Shown here: positions 23,596 through 31,339 of the stretch, one piece after another | Position numbering within the stretch: position 1 is the stretch's first letter | Layout: each line of letters begins with the position of its first letter | NCBI RefSeq assembly: GCF_003112555.1 | Contig: NZ_BEWB01000007.1 | Location: 248,001 to 312,000, forward strand | Reading direction: 5' to 3' | DNA: 64,000 nt | Source of the DNA: Streptomyces coelicoflavus | GTDB taxonomy: Bacteria > Actinomycetota > Actinomycetes > Streptomycetales > Streptomycetaceae | The notes under the pieces: generated by a model | Database searches by the model: none | The model's input: the letters and a program-made list of their open reading frames with translations, nothing else | What the model was told of the DNA's origin: nothing | Program-made: the position numbers and the translations under genes

Positions 23596-24525
23596 TCAGA
23601 CGTCGAGGTAGAAGCGGACGGCGGTGCCGTCGTCGGCCGTGTGCACCCGCACGAGATCGGCCACGTAGTGGACGAGCAGCAGCCCGCGGCCACCGATCTG
23701 CCCGCGCTCCGGGGGCCGGCGGCCGGCGAGCGGATCCGTCAGCCGCCCCGTGTCGCGGACCTCGCACACCACTTGCCCCGCCTCGGCCCAGACCGCCAGC
23801 GTCCCGCCACCGCCGCCGTGGACCACGCTGTTGGTGGTCAGCTCGGCCACCGCCAGTTCCGCGTCCTGAAGCCGCTGCCCGGCCAGCCCCAGCGAGGCGG
23901 CCCGGCCGACCGCGAAGCGGCGTACCTCGGGCAGCTCCCCTGCCCCGAAGGCGAGGACACCGGCCTCCGGCGGACGGGTCAGCGCCTCGTTGTAGCGGGC
24001 GACCACCGCCTGCCAGTCGTACGCCTCGCTGACCCGCTCACGCCCCCGGGCGATGACCGTCGGGTGGGTGACCAGGGCGTCGGCCAGGACGTCCGGGGCC
24101 AGCCGGGTCTCGTCGTACGGGCACAGGATGGTCGCGGGACGGCCCGCGAAGGCCGCGTTGATCAACGCCTCGTGCTGCGCGCACGCCGGGTACTCCGCGG
24201 CGCTGCGCCCGGACCAGACCGGCTCGCCCACGATCCGCACCCGCACCCGCACGTGGGCGTCGGCGAACGCCCGCAGCACACCGGGGATGATCCGGCCCGG
24301 GTTGCGCCCGGCGTCGGTCATGTCCAGGAAGGTGACGTCCCGGGCGTCGCCGCCAAGACCGGTCCTGACCAGCTCCAAATTGGGGCCGGGCACGGCCACC
24401 GCCACCGGCTCGCCCGCGGCCAGCCCCTCCCGTACGAACGCCACCGTCCGGTCGGCGTACTCGTCTTGCGAGCGGTAGAACAGGGCCGGATGGGTGAATG
24501 TCCCGTCGGTGGTCGTCATGCTCAT
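23596..24525 (-). CDS. MEDS sensory domain fused to an RsbW-like ATPase (anti-sigma kinase)
   Basis: The 309-residue protein begins with a MEDS domain (about residues 10-165; HPALFYRSQDEYADRTVAFVREGL is typical), found in signal-sensing proteins. It ends with a GHKL ATPase (about 190-305) having the N box ELTTNSVVHG and the later DTG and GGRGLLLVHYV motifs. By family it should bind the sigma factor and/or phosphorylate the STAS partner. Its ATG overlaps the STAS stop by ATGA (24522-24525). The fused sensor suggests direct ligand control of the kinase. Confidence 0.85.
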   Translation of the reverse strand: MSMTTTDGTFTHPALFYRSQDEYADRTVAFVREGLAAGEPVAVAVPGPNLELVRTGLGGDARDVTFLDMTDAGRNPGRIIPGVLRAFADAHVRVRVRIVGEPVWSGRSAAEYPACAQHEALINAAFAGRPATILCPYDETRLAPDVLADALVTHPTVIARGRERVSEAYDWQAVVARYNEALTRPPEAGVLAFGAGELPEVRRFAVGRAASLGLAGQRLQDAELAVAELTTNSVVHGGGGGTLAVWAEAGQVVCEVRDTGRLTDPLAGRRPPERGQIGGRGLLLVHYVADLVRVHTADDGTAVRFYLDV

Positions 24526-24866
24526 CGTGGCGTCACCTCGATCCGGCGCAGGGACGGCCAGAAGAGGTCGAGCAGCCGCGGCAGCTGCGGCGGCGGCCGT
24601 TCCACCACCATGCGGCCCTCGGGCAGGTTCATGGCGGTGACGGCCAGCGCCGTCACCCCGGCCACGTCGACGAAGCGCACGCCGGACAACTCCACGTAGG
24701 ACACCTCGCTGTGCCGCCGGGACAGCTCGGTCAGGGCGTTCTCCCAGGACAACCGGGTGCTCACGCCGATCTCACCGCGGGCCCGGATGCCGGGACGGCC
24801 GGCCAGCGGGCCCACGTCCAGCACCGCACCGGTCCGCACGCGGGCCGGACCGTCTGCGCCGTCCAC
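24522..24866 (-). CDS. STAS-domain anti-sigma factor antagonist lacking the phosphorylation site
   Basis: The 114-residue single-domain STAS protein is of the SpoIIAA/RsbV/BldG type. In these proteins a D-S-S/T-G motif holds the phosphorylated residue. Here the same loop reads D67-V68-A69-G70 (RFVDVAGVTAL), so no hydroxyl residue is available there. It may be permanently active or bind a ligand instead. The GTG at 24866 follows GGAGGGGG. It is the first gene of the STAS/MEDS-kinase/sigma cluster. Confidence 0.85.
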   Translation of the reverse strand: MDGADGPARVRTGAVLDVGPLAGRPGIRARGEIGVSTRLSWENALTELSRRHSEVSYVELSGVRFVDVAGVTALAVTAMNLPEGRMVVERPPPQLPRLLDLFWPSLRRIEVTPR

Positions 24867-25049
24867 ACTCGATCCCCCTCCGGGAACTCCACCGGGCACC
24901 CGTCCGCCACCCGGGCGCTCCTTCCGGCCAGGCAGCCTATCCCGGACCGGACTCCGTACGCCGGTGAGGGGACAAACGGGCGACAGCCGGGCGAAGCGGG
25001 GAACACGACAGTGAGCGCGTCCCCGGAAGGTCGGAAGGGAAGACTGGGC

Positions 25050-25406
25050 ATGTTTGAAGCCGAAAACATTCGTGACTGGCGCGGCCTCGACGTCGTGGAC
25101 TACGACGGCCGCAAGATCGGGACCCTGGAGTCCATCTACTTCGACACCCTCACCGACCGGCCCGCGTTCGCCACGGTCACGATCGGTCTGCCGACCCGCC
25201 GGCGGCTCGTCTTCGTGCCGGTGGACAAGGCCACCGTGGGGCCGCAGTACCTGAAGGTCACCTACGACAAGTCCCTGGTCAAGGACGCCCCCGGGATCGA
25301 CCCGGACGGTGAGCTCGCCGCCGAGGACGAGGGCGCGGTCTTCACCCACTACCACCTGCCCTACGAGCAGGGCAGCCGCGGCGAACGCCGCCTCGGCCGG
25401 CGCTGA
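25050..25406 (+). CDS. PRC-barrel domain protein
   Basis: The 118-residue protein has a PRC-barrel fold (about residues 8-80: WRGLDVVDYDGRKIGTLESIYFD ... LVFVPVDKATVGPQYLKV). These small beta barrels occur in RNA processing, photosynthesis and stress proteins; the role here is unknown. The ATG at 25050 has GGAAGGGA upstream. It lies between a SigB-type regulatory cluster and dps, which suggests stress expression. It ends 8 bases before a very strong terminator. Confidence 0.8.
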   Translation: MFEAENIRDWRGLDVVDYDGRKIGTLESIYFDTLTDRPAFATVTIGLPTRRRLVFVPVDKATVGPQYLKVTYDKSLVKDAPGIDPDGELAAEDEGAVFTHYHLPYEQGSRGERRLGRR

Positions 25407-25414
25407 ACGGTCCA

Positions 25415-25454
25415 GGGGCCCGTGTCCCGGCCGCGCGGCCGGGACACGGGCCCC
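25415..25454. terminator. 40-bp perfect palindrome, bidirectional terminator
   Basis: An 18-bp GC-rich arm (25415-25432) pairs perfectly with 25437-25454 around GCGC, itself self-complementary. It sits between the convergent PRC-barrel and dps stop codons and should stop transcription from both sides. Confidence 0.9.
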
Positions 25455-25474
25455 GCACAGCCCGGCGGAACCGG

Positions 25475-26038
25475 TTACGAGACGTCCGCCCCGCGTGCCG
25501 CCGCCTCCGTCTCGGACGTCGCACTGCCTGTCGCAAGGGTGCCGCCCGCGCTCTCGAGATGGGCGCGCACGAACCACTGGAACTGCTCCAGGTCCCTGAG
25601 CTGGCCGATCAGCAGGTCCTCCGTGGCCGTGTCGATCTTGCCGGCCTCCTCGACCGCCGCGCGCATGTCCTCGACCACGCCCGTGTACACGACGTCGAGC
25701 GCGCCGAGGTGGGCGATGGCGTCGGCCCGGCCGATGGAGTAGTCGTCCCACTTCCGCTCGCTCACCAGCGCCCCGGGCGTGCCCTGGGCCACCCCGCCGA
25801 GCGCGGCAATGCGCTCCGCGACGTCGTCGGCCATGTCGCGCACCTGGTCGACCTGGGGGTCGATCATCTCGTGCACGGCGATGAAGTGCGGACCCACCAC
25901 GTTCCAGTGCACGTGCTTGAGGGTCAGGTGCAGGTCGTTGAGGGCGTGCAGGCGCAGCCGCAGCACACCGATCAGCCGTCCGGCGGCCTCGCGCTCGATC
26001 CCGGGGACCGTGTACTTCGGGGTCAGGTCGTGCGTCAT
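25475..26038 (-). CDS. dps: Dps-family ferritin-like DNA protection protein
   Basis: The 187-residue protein forms dodecamers that oxidise and store iron and protect DNA. The ferroxidase ligands are in KHVHWNVVGPHFIAVHEMIDPQVDQVRDMADDVAERI (residues about 40-75), split between subunits as usual. The N-terminus is short and the C-terminal tail (TETEAAARGADVS region) is not basic, so DNA binding is uncertain. The start has GAGGAG/GAGG upstream. It ends at a shared terminator. Confidence 0.92.
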   Translation of the reverse strand: MTHDLTPKYTVPGIEREAAGRLIGVLRLRLHALNDLHLTLKHVHWNVVGPHFIAVHEMIDPQVDQVRDMADDVAERIAALGGVAQGTPGALVSERKWDDYSIGRADAIAHLGALDVVYTGVVEDMRAAVEEAGKIDTATEDLLIGQLRDLEQFQWFVRAHLESAGGTLATGSATSETEAAARGADVS

Positions 26039-26132
26039 GGCGGACCTCAGCTCCTCAATGCGTTTCGTACGTCGTTGCTCGTGCACGAATGCCCCGTATC
26101 CGCCCCGGCAGACATGCCGGGCGGCGCCGCGA

Positions 26133-26738
26133 TCAGGACGGCGGAGCCGGCAGGGGCATCGCACCGAGGGCGCGCGCCGCGTGCACGAGGTTGGACGCCA
26201 TGGCCCGGCCCGTGGACACCGACCAGTCGTGGCCGCGCTCGTCGTCGAGGAAGTCCGGACCGGGACCGGGGCCGAGGTGCCAGTAGGTCCAGGCCTGGCC
26301 GGGAATGGTGTAGCCGATGTCCGCGAGCCCGCCGCTGATCTCGCTGATGACGTGGTGGGCGCCGTCCTCGTTCCCGGTGACCAGGACACCGGCGACACGG
26401 TTGTAGGCGACGGGGCGGTCCTCGTCGTCGGTCTCGCCGAGCATGGCGTCCATGCGTTCCAGAACCCGCTGGGCGACGGACGAGGGACGGCCGAGCCAGG
26501 TCGGCGACGCGATGACGAGGATCTGCGCGGCCAGCAGCTTCTCGTGCACGCCCGGCCAGTCGTCCCCGTCGCCCATGTCGGTCTCGACCCCCGGTTTCAG
26601 GTTCAGGTCGACGGCCCGTACGACGTCCACCTCCGCCCCGTGGCCTTTGAGCGCCGCGATGACCGTGGCGGCCAGCGCCTCGGTGTTCGACGGTTGGGGG
26701 GAGGGCTTGAGGGTGCAGTTGACGACGAGTGCGCGCAT
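26133..26738 (-). CDS. Flavodoxin-like NAD(P)H:FMN reductase family protein
   Basis: The 201-residue protein has a flavodoxin-type fold: an N-terminal phosphate-binding loop region (VVNCTLKPSPQPSNTEAL), the second motif ASPTWLGRPSS for the flavin ring, and a later TGNEDGAHH segment. It probably binds FMN and reduces quinones, azo compounds or other small molecules. The family annotation is secure, the substrate is not. It is divergent from the methyltransferase gene with only 44 bases between starts, so promoters must overlap. Confidence 0.82.
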   Translation of the reverse strand: MRALVVNCTLKPSPQPSNTEALAATVIAALKGHGAEVDVVRAVDLNLKPGVETDMGDGDDWPGVHEKLLAAQILVIASPTWLGRPSSVAQRVLERMDAMLGETDDEDRPVAYNRVAGVLVTGNEDGAHHVISEISGGLADIGYTIPGQAWTYWHLGPGPGPDFLDDERGHDWSVSTGRAMASNLVHAARALGAMPLPAPPS

Positions 26739-26782
26739 GCCTACCCCTGTTCCCCGGCGGGCCCGGCACTATCGTCGGCCGT

Positions 26783-27523
26783 ATGGCTGACGAGTGCTTC
26801 CGGCATCCGCGGCTCGCCGCGCTCTACGACGTGCTCGACACCGACCGCGGCGACCTCGTGCCCTACCTGCGCATGGCCGACGAGTTCGGTGCCCGGAGCG
26901 TGCTGGACATCGGCTGCGGAACAGGCGTGTTCGCCCTGCTGCTGGCCGGCCGCGGCCGGGACGTCGTCGGAGTCGACCCCGCCGGGGCCAGTATCGACGT
27001 GGCCCGGTCCAAGGCGGGCGCCGCCCGGGTGCGCTGGATCCGGGGCGACGCCACCTCCCTCCCCGCGCTGCGCGTCGACCTGGCGACCATGACGGCGAAC
27101 GTCGCCCAGGAGATCACCGGCCGGGCCGCGTGGCTGGGAACGCTGCGCGGCGCGTACGAGGCCCTGCGCCCCGGAGGGCACCTGGTGTTCGAGACGCGGG
27201 ACCCGGCCCGGCGCGCCTGGGAGCGGTGGACCCGCGAGCACACCCACCAAGTGGCGGAGGTCCCCGGCACCGGCACCGTCGAGAGCTGGTGCCGGCTCCT
27301 CGACGTGAGCGGACCCCTGGTCACCTTCCGGTGGACCTACGTCTTCGGCGCGGACGGCGCGGTGCTGACCTCCGACTCGACGCTGCGTTTCCGCGAGCGG
27401 GACGAGGTGGCGGCCGACCTGACCGGACAGGGGTACGCGGTGCGGGAGGTGCGTGGCGCCCCGGACCGCGAGGGCCGGGAGTTCGTCTTCGTCGCGCGCC
27501 GTCCGGAGGCGGACGGACCCTGA
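26783..27523 (+). CDS. Class I SAM-dependent methyltransferase
   Basis: The 246-residue enzyme has the SAM-binding motif VLDIGCGTGVFALLLA (residues about 40-55), the acidic VVGVDPAG following it and IRGDATSLP as motif II. The substrate is unknown; small-molecule methylation is likely. There is no convincing ribosome binding site. CACTAT lies 10 bases before the ATG, so a leaderless transcript is plausible. Confidence 0.85.
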   Translation: MADECFRHPRLAALYDVLDTDRGDLVPYLRMADEFGARSVLDIGCGTGVFALLLAGRGRDVVGVDPAGASIDVARSKAGAARVRWIRGDATSLPALRVDLATMTANVAQEITGRAAWLGTLRGAYEALRPGGHLVFETRDPARRAWERWTREHTHQVAEVPGTGTVESWCRLLDVSGPLVTFRWTYVFGADGAVLTSDSTLRFRERDEVAADLTGQGYAVREVRGAPDREGREFVFVARRPEADGP

Positions 27524-27629
27524 CACCGCCCCGAGGCGCGCCGACCTCCGGAAACCGGCAGCCAACGCCGCCCCCTCACTGCCCGGCCGCCCCCTGACGC
27601 GGCACCCCGCGAGCCGCCATCCTCACCGC

Positions 27630-28421
27630 ATGGCCCGTTTTCAGCACACCGTGACCCTCGCCCCCGTACCGCGCCGCTGGTTCGAGTCGTGCGTGGGCAC
27701 GCTGCACGACCTGGCCGAGGACACGGACGCCGAGGGAGCGTGCCTGCGACTGCCCGACGGCCGCCCGCTGCCCGGCCTGGTGCTGGCACAGGGACGGCAC
27801 CTGACGCCGGGCGCGCGGTACCGGCCCGTGAACGAGAAGGACGGAGAACCGGACGCGGACCAGTGCGTCACCGTGCTCGCCTGGAACCGCCGCCGGGAGA
27901 CCGCGCTGGAGATCGTCACCGTCGACGACGACCCGGACCGCCCCGCCCGGCTGGACTGCGCCCTCGCGCTCACGAGCGCCGAACGGCCGCGCGGGGCGCG
28001 GGTGTCGGCGACGCTGCGCCCGAGCGGCGGCAAGGGCGCCAAGTACCTGGGCGGCACCGCACGCGCGGACCTCGACCTCGGCGGATGGTGGCAGGCGACC
28101 GGCCACGGCCGCCGCCCCTCCCGCGCACCCCTGAGCGGAACCCTGACGCACGCACTCGCCCGCGTCACCGTCACGGTCGTGCCGCGCCCCGCCCCGGACG
28201 GACGCTGGCAGGTGACCGTCAAGGCACGGGTCACGGGCCGCTCCGTCGCCCGCCCGCTCCTGCCCCTCGCCGCGGCCGTGCTGGGACGCCGCGCCCGGCG
28301 GGCCGGCGCCGAGGCCCTGGACCGGGCCGCGGCGACGTGGAACGCACAGGTCCCCGAACTGGTCCGCAAGGACCGTGAACGACTGCGAGCCGAACTGGCC
28401 GACGCGCTGCTCGGCCCGTGA
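27630..28421 (+). CDS. Hypothetical 263-residue protein
   Basis: I do not recognise the family. The protein is mainly beta-rich in the first 200 residues (ARFQHTVTLAPVPRRW, GACLRLPDGRPLPG, CVTVLAWNRRRETALEIVTVDD) with a helical, basic C-terminus (ALDRAAATWNAQVPELVRKDRERLRAELADALLG). The C-terminal part resembles proteins of the SRPBCC/lipid-binding type, but this is weak. No signal peptide or TM helix. It lies upstream of the alpha/beta hydrolase on the same strand. Confidence 0.65.
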   Translation: MARFQHTVTLAPVPRRWFESCVGTLHDLAEDTDAEGACLRLPDGRPLPGLVLAQGRHLTPGARYRPVNEKDGEPDADQCVTVLAWNRRRETALEIVTVDDDPDRPARLDCALALTSAERPRGARVSATLRPSGGKGAKYLGGTARADLDLGGWWQATGHGRRPSRAPLSGTLTHALARVTVTVVPRPAPDGRWQVTVKARVTGRSVARPLLPLAAAVLGRRARRAGAEALDRAAATWNAQVPELVRKDRERLRAELADALLGP

Positions 28422-28445
28422 GACGGCGTACACCGCGCTCCGCCC

Positions 28446-28460
28446 GGGACCTAGGGTCCC
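28446..28460 (+). promoter_or_regulatory. Leaderless -10 element inside a palindrome
   Basis: TAGGGT (28452-28457) lies 7 bases before the hydrolase ATG, the spacing of leaderless Streptomyces promoters. It is the core of a 15-bp palindrome, GGGACC-TAG-GGTCCC (28446-28460), so a repressor could cover it. No clear -35 was found. Confidence 0.45.
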
Positions 28461-28464
28461 GTGC

Positions 28465-29268
28465 ATGAACTCCACCACCGTGCGCGGCGCCACGCTCCAA
28501 TACGACGACGTCGGCCCCGGCGACGGGCTTCCCGTCCTCCTGATCCACGGTCACCCCTTCAACCGCACCCTCTGGGCGCCGCAGGCCACGGCACTGGCGG
28601 CGGCCGGCCACCGGGTCCTCACCCCCGACCTGCGCGGTTACGGCCGTAGCAGCGTCGGTCCGGACAAGGTGCTGCTCGCCGACTTCGCCGACGACCTCGC
28701 CGGGCTCCTGGACCACCTGGGGATCGAACGCGCGGTGGTCGGCGGCGTCTCCATGGGCGGACAGATCAGCATGGAGTTCCAGCTCCGCCACCCCCGGCGG
28801 GTACGGGCCCTCGTCCTGTCCGACACCTCCGCCCCCGCCGAGACCCCCGAGGGCAAGGAGTTCCGCAACCGGCTCGCCGACCGGCTCCTGGCCGAGGGCA
28901 TGGACGGCTACGCGCACGAGGTCCTCGACAAGATGCTCGCCGGCTACAACGTCACCCGGATGCCGGAGGTGGCCGCCCGGGTCCTGGAGATGATGTGCGC
29001 CACCGACCCCCGAGGCGCCGCGGCGGCACTGCGCGGGCGGGCCGAACGACCCGACTACCGGGACGTCCTGGCCGCCGTCCGGGCACCCGTCCTCGTCGTG
29101 GTCGGCGCCGACGACGCCTACACCCCCGTCGCGGACGCGGAATCCATCCACCGCCTGGTCCCGCATTCCACCCTGGCCGTCGTCGAGGAGGCCGGCCACC
29201 TCCCGGGCGCCGAGCAGCCCGACCGGTTCAACGCCGTGCTGCTGGAATTCCTCGGCACGCTCGGGTGA
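28465..29268 (+). CDS. Alpha/beta hydrolase
   Basis: The 267-residue enzyme has the complete catalytic set: HGHPFN oxyanion region, nucleophile Ser96 in GVSMGGQ, an acidic residue in GADDAYTP (about 216) and His245 in EAGHLPG. It is similar to haloperoxidase/esterase-like hydrolases such as 3-oxoadipate enol-lactonase relatives. The substrate is unknown. Initiation is probably leaderless (see the preceding -10 element). Confidence 0.88.
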   Translation: MNSTTVRGATLQYDDVGPGDGLPVLLIHGHPFNRTLWAPQATALAAAGHRVLTPDLRGYGRSSVGPDKVLLADFADDLAGLLDHLGIERAVVGGVSMGGQISMEFQLRHPRRVRALVLSDTSAPAETPEGKEFRNRLADRLLAEGMDGYAHEVLDKMLAGYNVTRMPEVAARVLEMMCATDPRGAAAALRGRAERPDYRDVLAAVRAPVLVVVGADDAYTPVADAESIHRLVPHSTLAVVEEAGHLPGAEQPDRFNAVLLEFLGTLG

Positions 29269-29416
29269 CGGAGCGGCGCGTGAAGGGCGCACACGGGAAA
29301 CGCATGAGCCCTGTACGCGCCCCCTCGGCGGTACGGACAATCCCAGTGACCGTGATCACCCGGCGGAAGACGCGGTGTCGTCCGGCCGCCGACTCCCGGG
29401 AAGCAGGTCGATCGCC

Positions 29417-30139
29417 ATGCTGCTGCGTCAGCCCACGTCCGTGTCCGAAGCACAGGAGTGCCTGGCGCAGGGGGCGGTGCCCGTCGGCGGAGCCACGCTC
29501 GTGTGGGCCACCTGGCAGCGCGACGGCTTTCCGGACCTGGCCATGTCACTGCGCGGACTGCCCGAGGCGACCGCCGTCGAAGCCGGGTCGCTGGGCGCGG
29601 CCGTGGTGCTGAACCGCATAGGCGACCGGGTGCCGGAGGTGCTGCGCCGGGCGGCGGGCTCGGTGGGCACCGGAGCGGTACGCCGGACGGCCACCGTCGG
29701 CGGCAACCTCGTCGGCAGCAGCCTGCGCTGTCTGCTGCCCGCGGCCCTCGTGCTGGACGCCCGCGCCAGGGTGCTGGGCCCCGACCGTCCCTACGAGACC
29801 GATCTGGCCGAGGTGATGGCGAAGCGTCACCTGCTGCTCGGTCTGCGCTGGCACACCCCGCTGGTCAGCGGCTATCGCAAGCAGCCCGCCGAAGCCGGCG
29901 GCCCGCCGCCCCTGGTGGTGGCCACCGCCGTGCACGCCGACGGCGGGGGCCGGCACCGGCTGCGCGTCGCCGTGCGCGAGGGCTACGACGTGCTCAGCGA
30001 GAGCACCGCGTGCGACGCGGGAGCCGACGAGGCCCTGGACACCCTGGAACGCACGGACATCGGCGCCCTGCCCGCCGGCACCCGGGACGTGGTGCGCGAG
30101 CAGGTCGCCGACATCCTGGCCACCCTCGCCGGCCGCTGA
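29417..30139 (+). CDS. Orphan FAD-binding subunit of the CoxM/XdhB type (short)
   Basis: The 240-residue protein resembles the FAD subunit of molybdenum hydroxylases: VPVGGATLVWA matches the first FAD loop and VRRTATVGGNLVGSSLRCLL the second. It is shorter than the usual 280-300 residues, and neither the molybdopterin nor the 2Fe-2S subunit is nearby. It may serve a distant complex, work alone or be a remnant. The ATG at 29417 is preceded by a weak site; the in-frame GTG at 29375 is an alternative. Confidence 0.72.
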   Translation: MLLRQPTSVSEAQECLAQGAVPVGGATLVWATWQRDGFPDLAMSLRGLPEATAVEAGSLGAAVVLNRIGDRVPEVLRRAAGSVGTGAVRRTATVGGNLVGSSLRCLLPAALVLDARARVLGPDRPYETDLAEVMAKRHLLLGLRWHTPLVSGYRKQPAEAGGPPPLVVATAVHADGGGRHRLRVAVREGYDVLSESTACDAGADEALDTLERTDIGALPAGTRDVVREQVADILATLAGR

Positions 30140-30152
30140 ACGGCGGCCGGCG
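30127..30152. terminator. Hairpin terminator overlapping the stop codon
   Basis: CGCCGGCCG (30127-30135) pairs with CGGCCGGCG (30144-30152) over an 8-base loop that contains the TGA of the CoxM-like gene. It also lies just beyond the lysozyme stop and may end both convergent transcripts. Confidence 0.65.
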
Positions 30153-30167
30153 TTCCACCGGTCCGCG

Positions 30168-31019
30168 TCAGCCGTTGGCCAGGGCCTTGACGCGGTCCAG
30201 CGCCCCGTTGAACTTGTCGTGGTCGCCCACGGTCGGCCCGGACGAGGTGTACTGCCACATCGTGTGGAAGTCCCAGCCGGCCGGGAGCGCCCCCACGGTC
30301 GAGGCGTACCGCGCGATCCACAACGGGTTGCTCGCGCCGAAACCGCTGTAGTTCCCGGTGCACTGCGTCCACCAGTTGGTGGAGGTGTAGATGGCGGCGT
30401 GGCGGCCGGTGCGCTCCTTGTACCGGTCCAGGAAGGCCCGGATCCAGCTCACCATCTGACTGTGCGTCCGCCCGTAGCAGGTCGCCCCGTACGGGTTGTA
30501 CTCGATGTCGAGGACGCCCGGCAGCGTCCTGCCGTCCTTGGACCAGGCACCGCCGTGATCGACGAAGTAGTCGGCCTGGGCGGCACCGCCGGCGGTGTCC
30601 GGGGTCGCGAAGTGGTACGCGCCGCGGACCATGCCCGCGTCGTACGAACCGCCGTACTGCTGGGCGAAGTACGGGTTCCGGTAGGAGGTCCCCTCGGTGG
30701 CCTTCACATAGGCCCACTTCACGCCGCTCTTCCAGAGGGTCGACCACGCGACGTTGCCCTGGTGGCTGGAGACGTCCACCCCCTCGGTCTGGGCGACACG
30801 GGTGCCGACGGGCCGGCCCTGGACCCCTTCGTGGGCGAGGACACCCTCGCCCATGTGGGCGGTACCGCGAGCGGGCGTCCGGGTGTCGTCGGCCGGGGCC
30901 GGGGGCGAGGCCGAGGCCGGGACCGCGGACAGGGTCAGGAGAAGTGACTGGGCGGCGAGGATGACGCCTGAGGTGAGCAGGCGTGAGTGGCGTTTCGCCA
31001 CGGCTATGGGTCTGCGCAT
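30168..31019 (-). CDS. Secreted GH25 lysozyme (muramidase)
   Basis: The 283-residue precursor has a signal peptide with a basic start and hydrophobic core (LLTSGVILAAQSLLLTLSAVPASA), so it is exported. The GH25 domain (about residues 80-280) has GVDVSSHQGNVAW, the DIEYNPYG catalytic acidic motif and a C-terminal WQYTSSGP strand. It cleaves beta-1,4 bonds of peptidoglycan. The ATG at 31019 is chosen because it begins the signal peptide and has GGATGGG nearby; starts further up add an unlikely hydrophilic extension. Confidence 0.9.
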   Translation of the reverse strand: MRRPIAVAKRHSRLLTSGVILAAQSLLLTLSAVPASASPPAPADDTRTPARGTAHMGEGVLAHEGVQGRPVGTRVAQTEGVDVSSHQGNVAWSTLWKSGVKWAYVKATEGTSYRNPYFAQQYGGSYDAGMVRGAYHFATPDTAGGAAQADYFVDHGGAWSKDGRTLPGVLDIEYNPYGATCYGRTHSQMVSWIRAFLDRYKERTGRHAAIYTSTNWWTQCTGNYSGFGASNPLWIARYASTVGALPAGWDFHTMWQYTSSGPTVGDHDKFNGALDRVKALANG

Positions 31020-31339
31020 GGCACCCATCCGAACCGGAGTCGGGCCCCACCGCATCCCACGCTCGTCCAGACGGTGTCCCCGGACGGCCCGTCCGGGAAC
31101 ACCCGCCCCGACAAGAACGCCAGTACCACATCGCTGCGTTCGATTGGCGAGATGTCGGGAAAGTTCGCTCCTCGGTGGGGTCTGTGGCCGGTCCGGCATG
31201 CGGGGCCGACGCGCTGACTAGCATGAGCCGCAAGCCCGCCGGAGTGATCACCACTCACCCGGTGACACGGCTCCGGCCCGCGGCCGCCGCAGGTCGACCG
31301 GCCTTTTTCCCCGCTCTCAAGGACCCGAGGGACCGCGGA
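31020..31339. other. Divergent intergenic region, lysozyme and conservon
   Basis: This 320-base stretch holds the 5' regions of the lysozyme gene and cvnA. It includes a possible TAGCAT -10 element near 31220 without a convincing -35. I see no gene, hairpin or palindrome worth naming. An in-frame ATG at 31223 could extend cvnA, but it lacks a good ribosome binding site. Confidence 0.4.
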
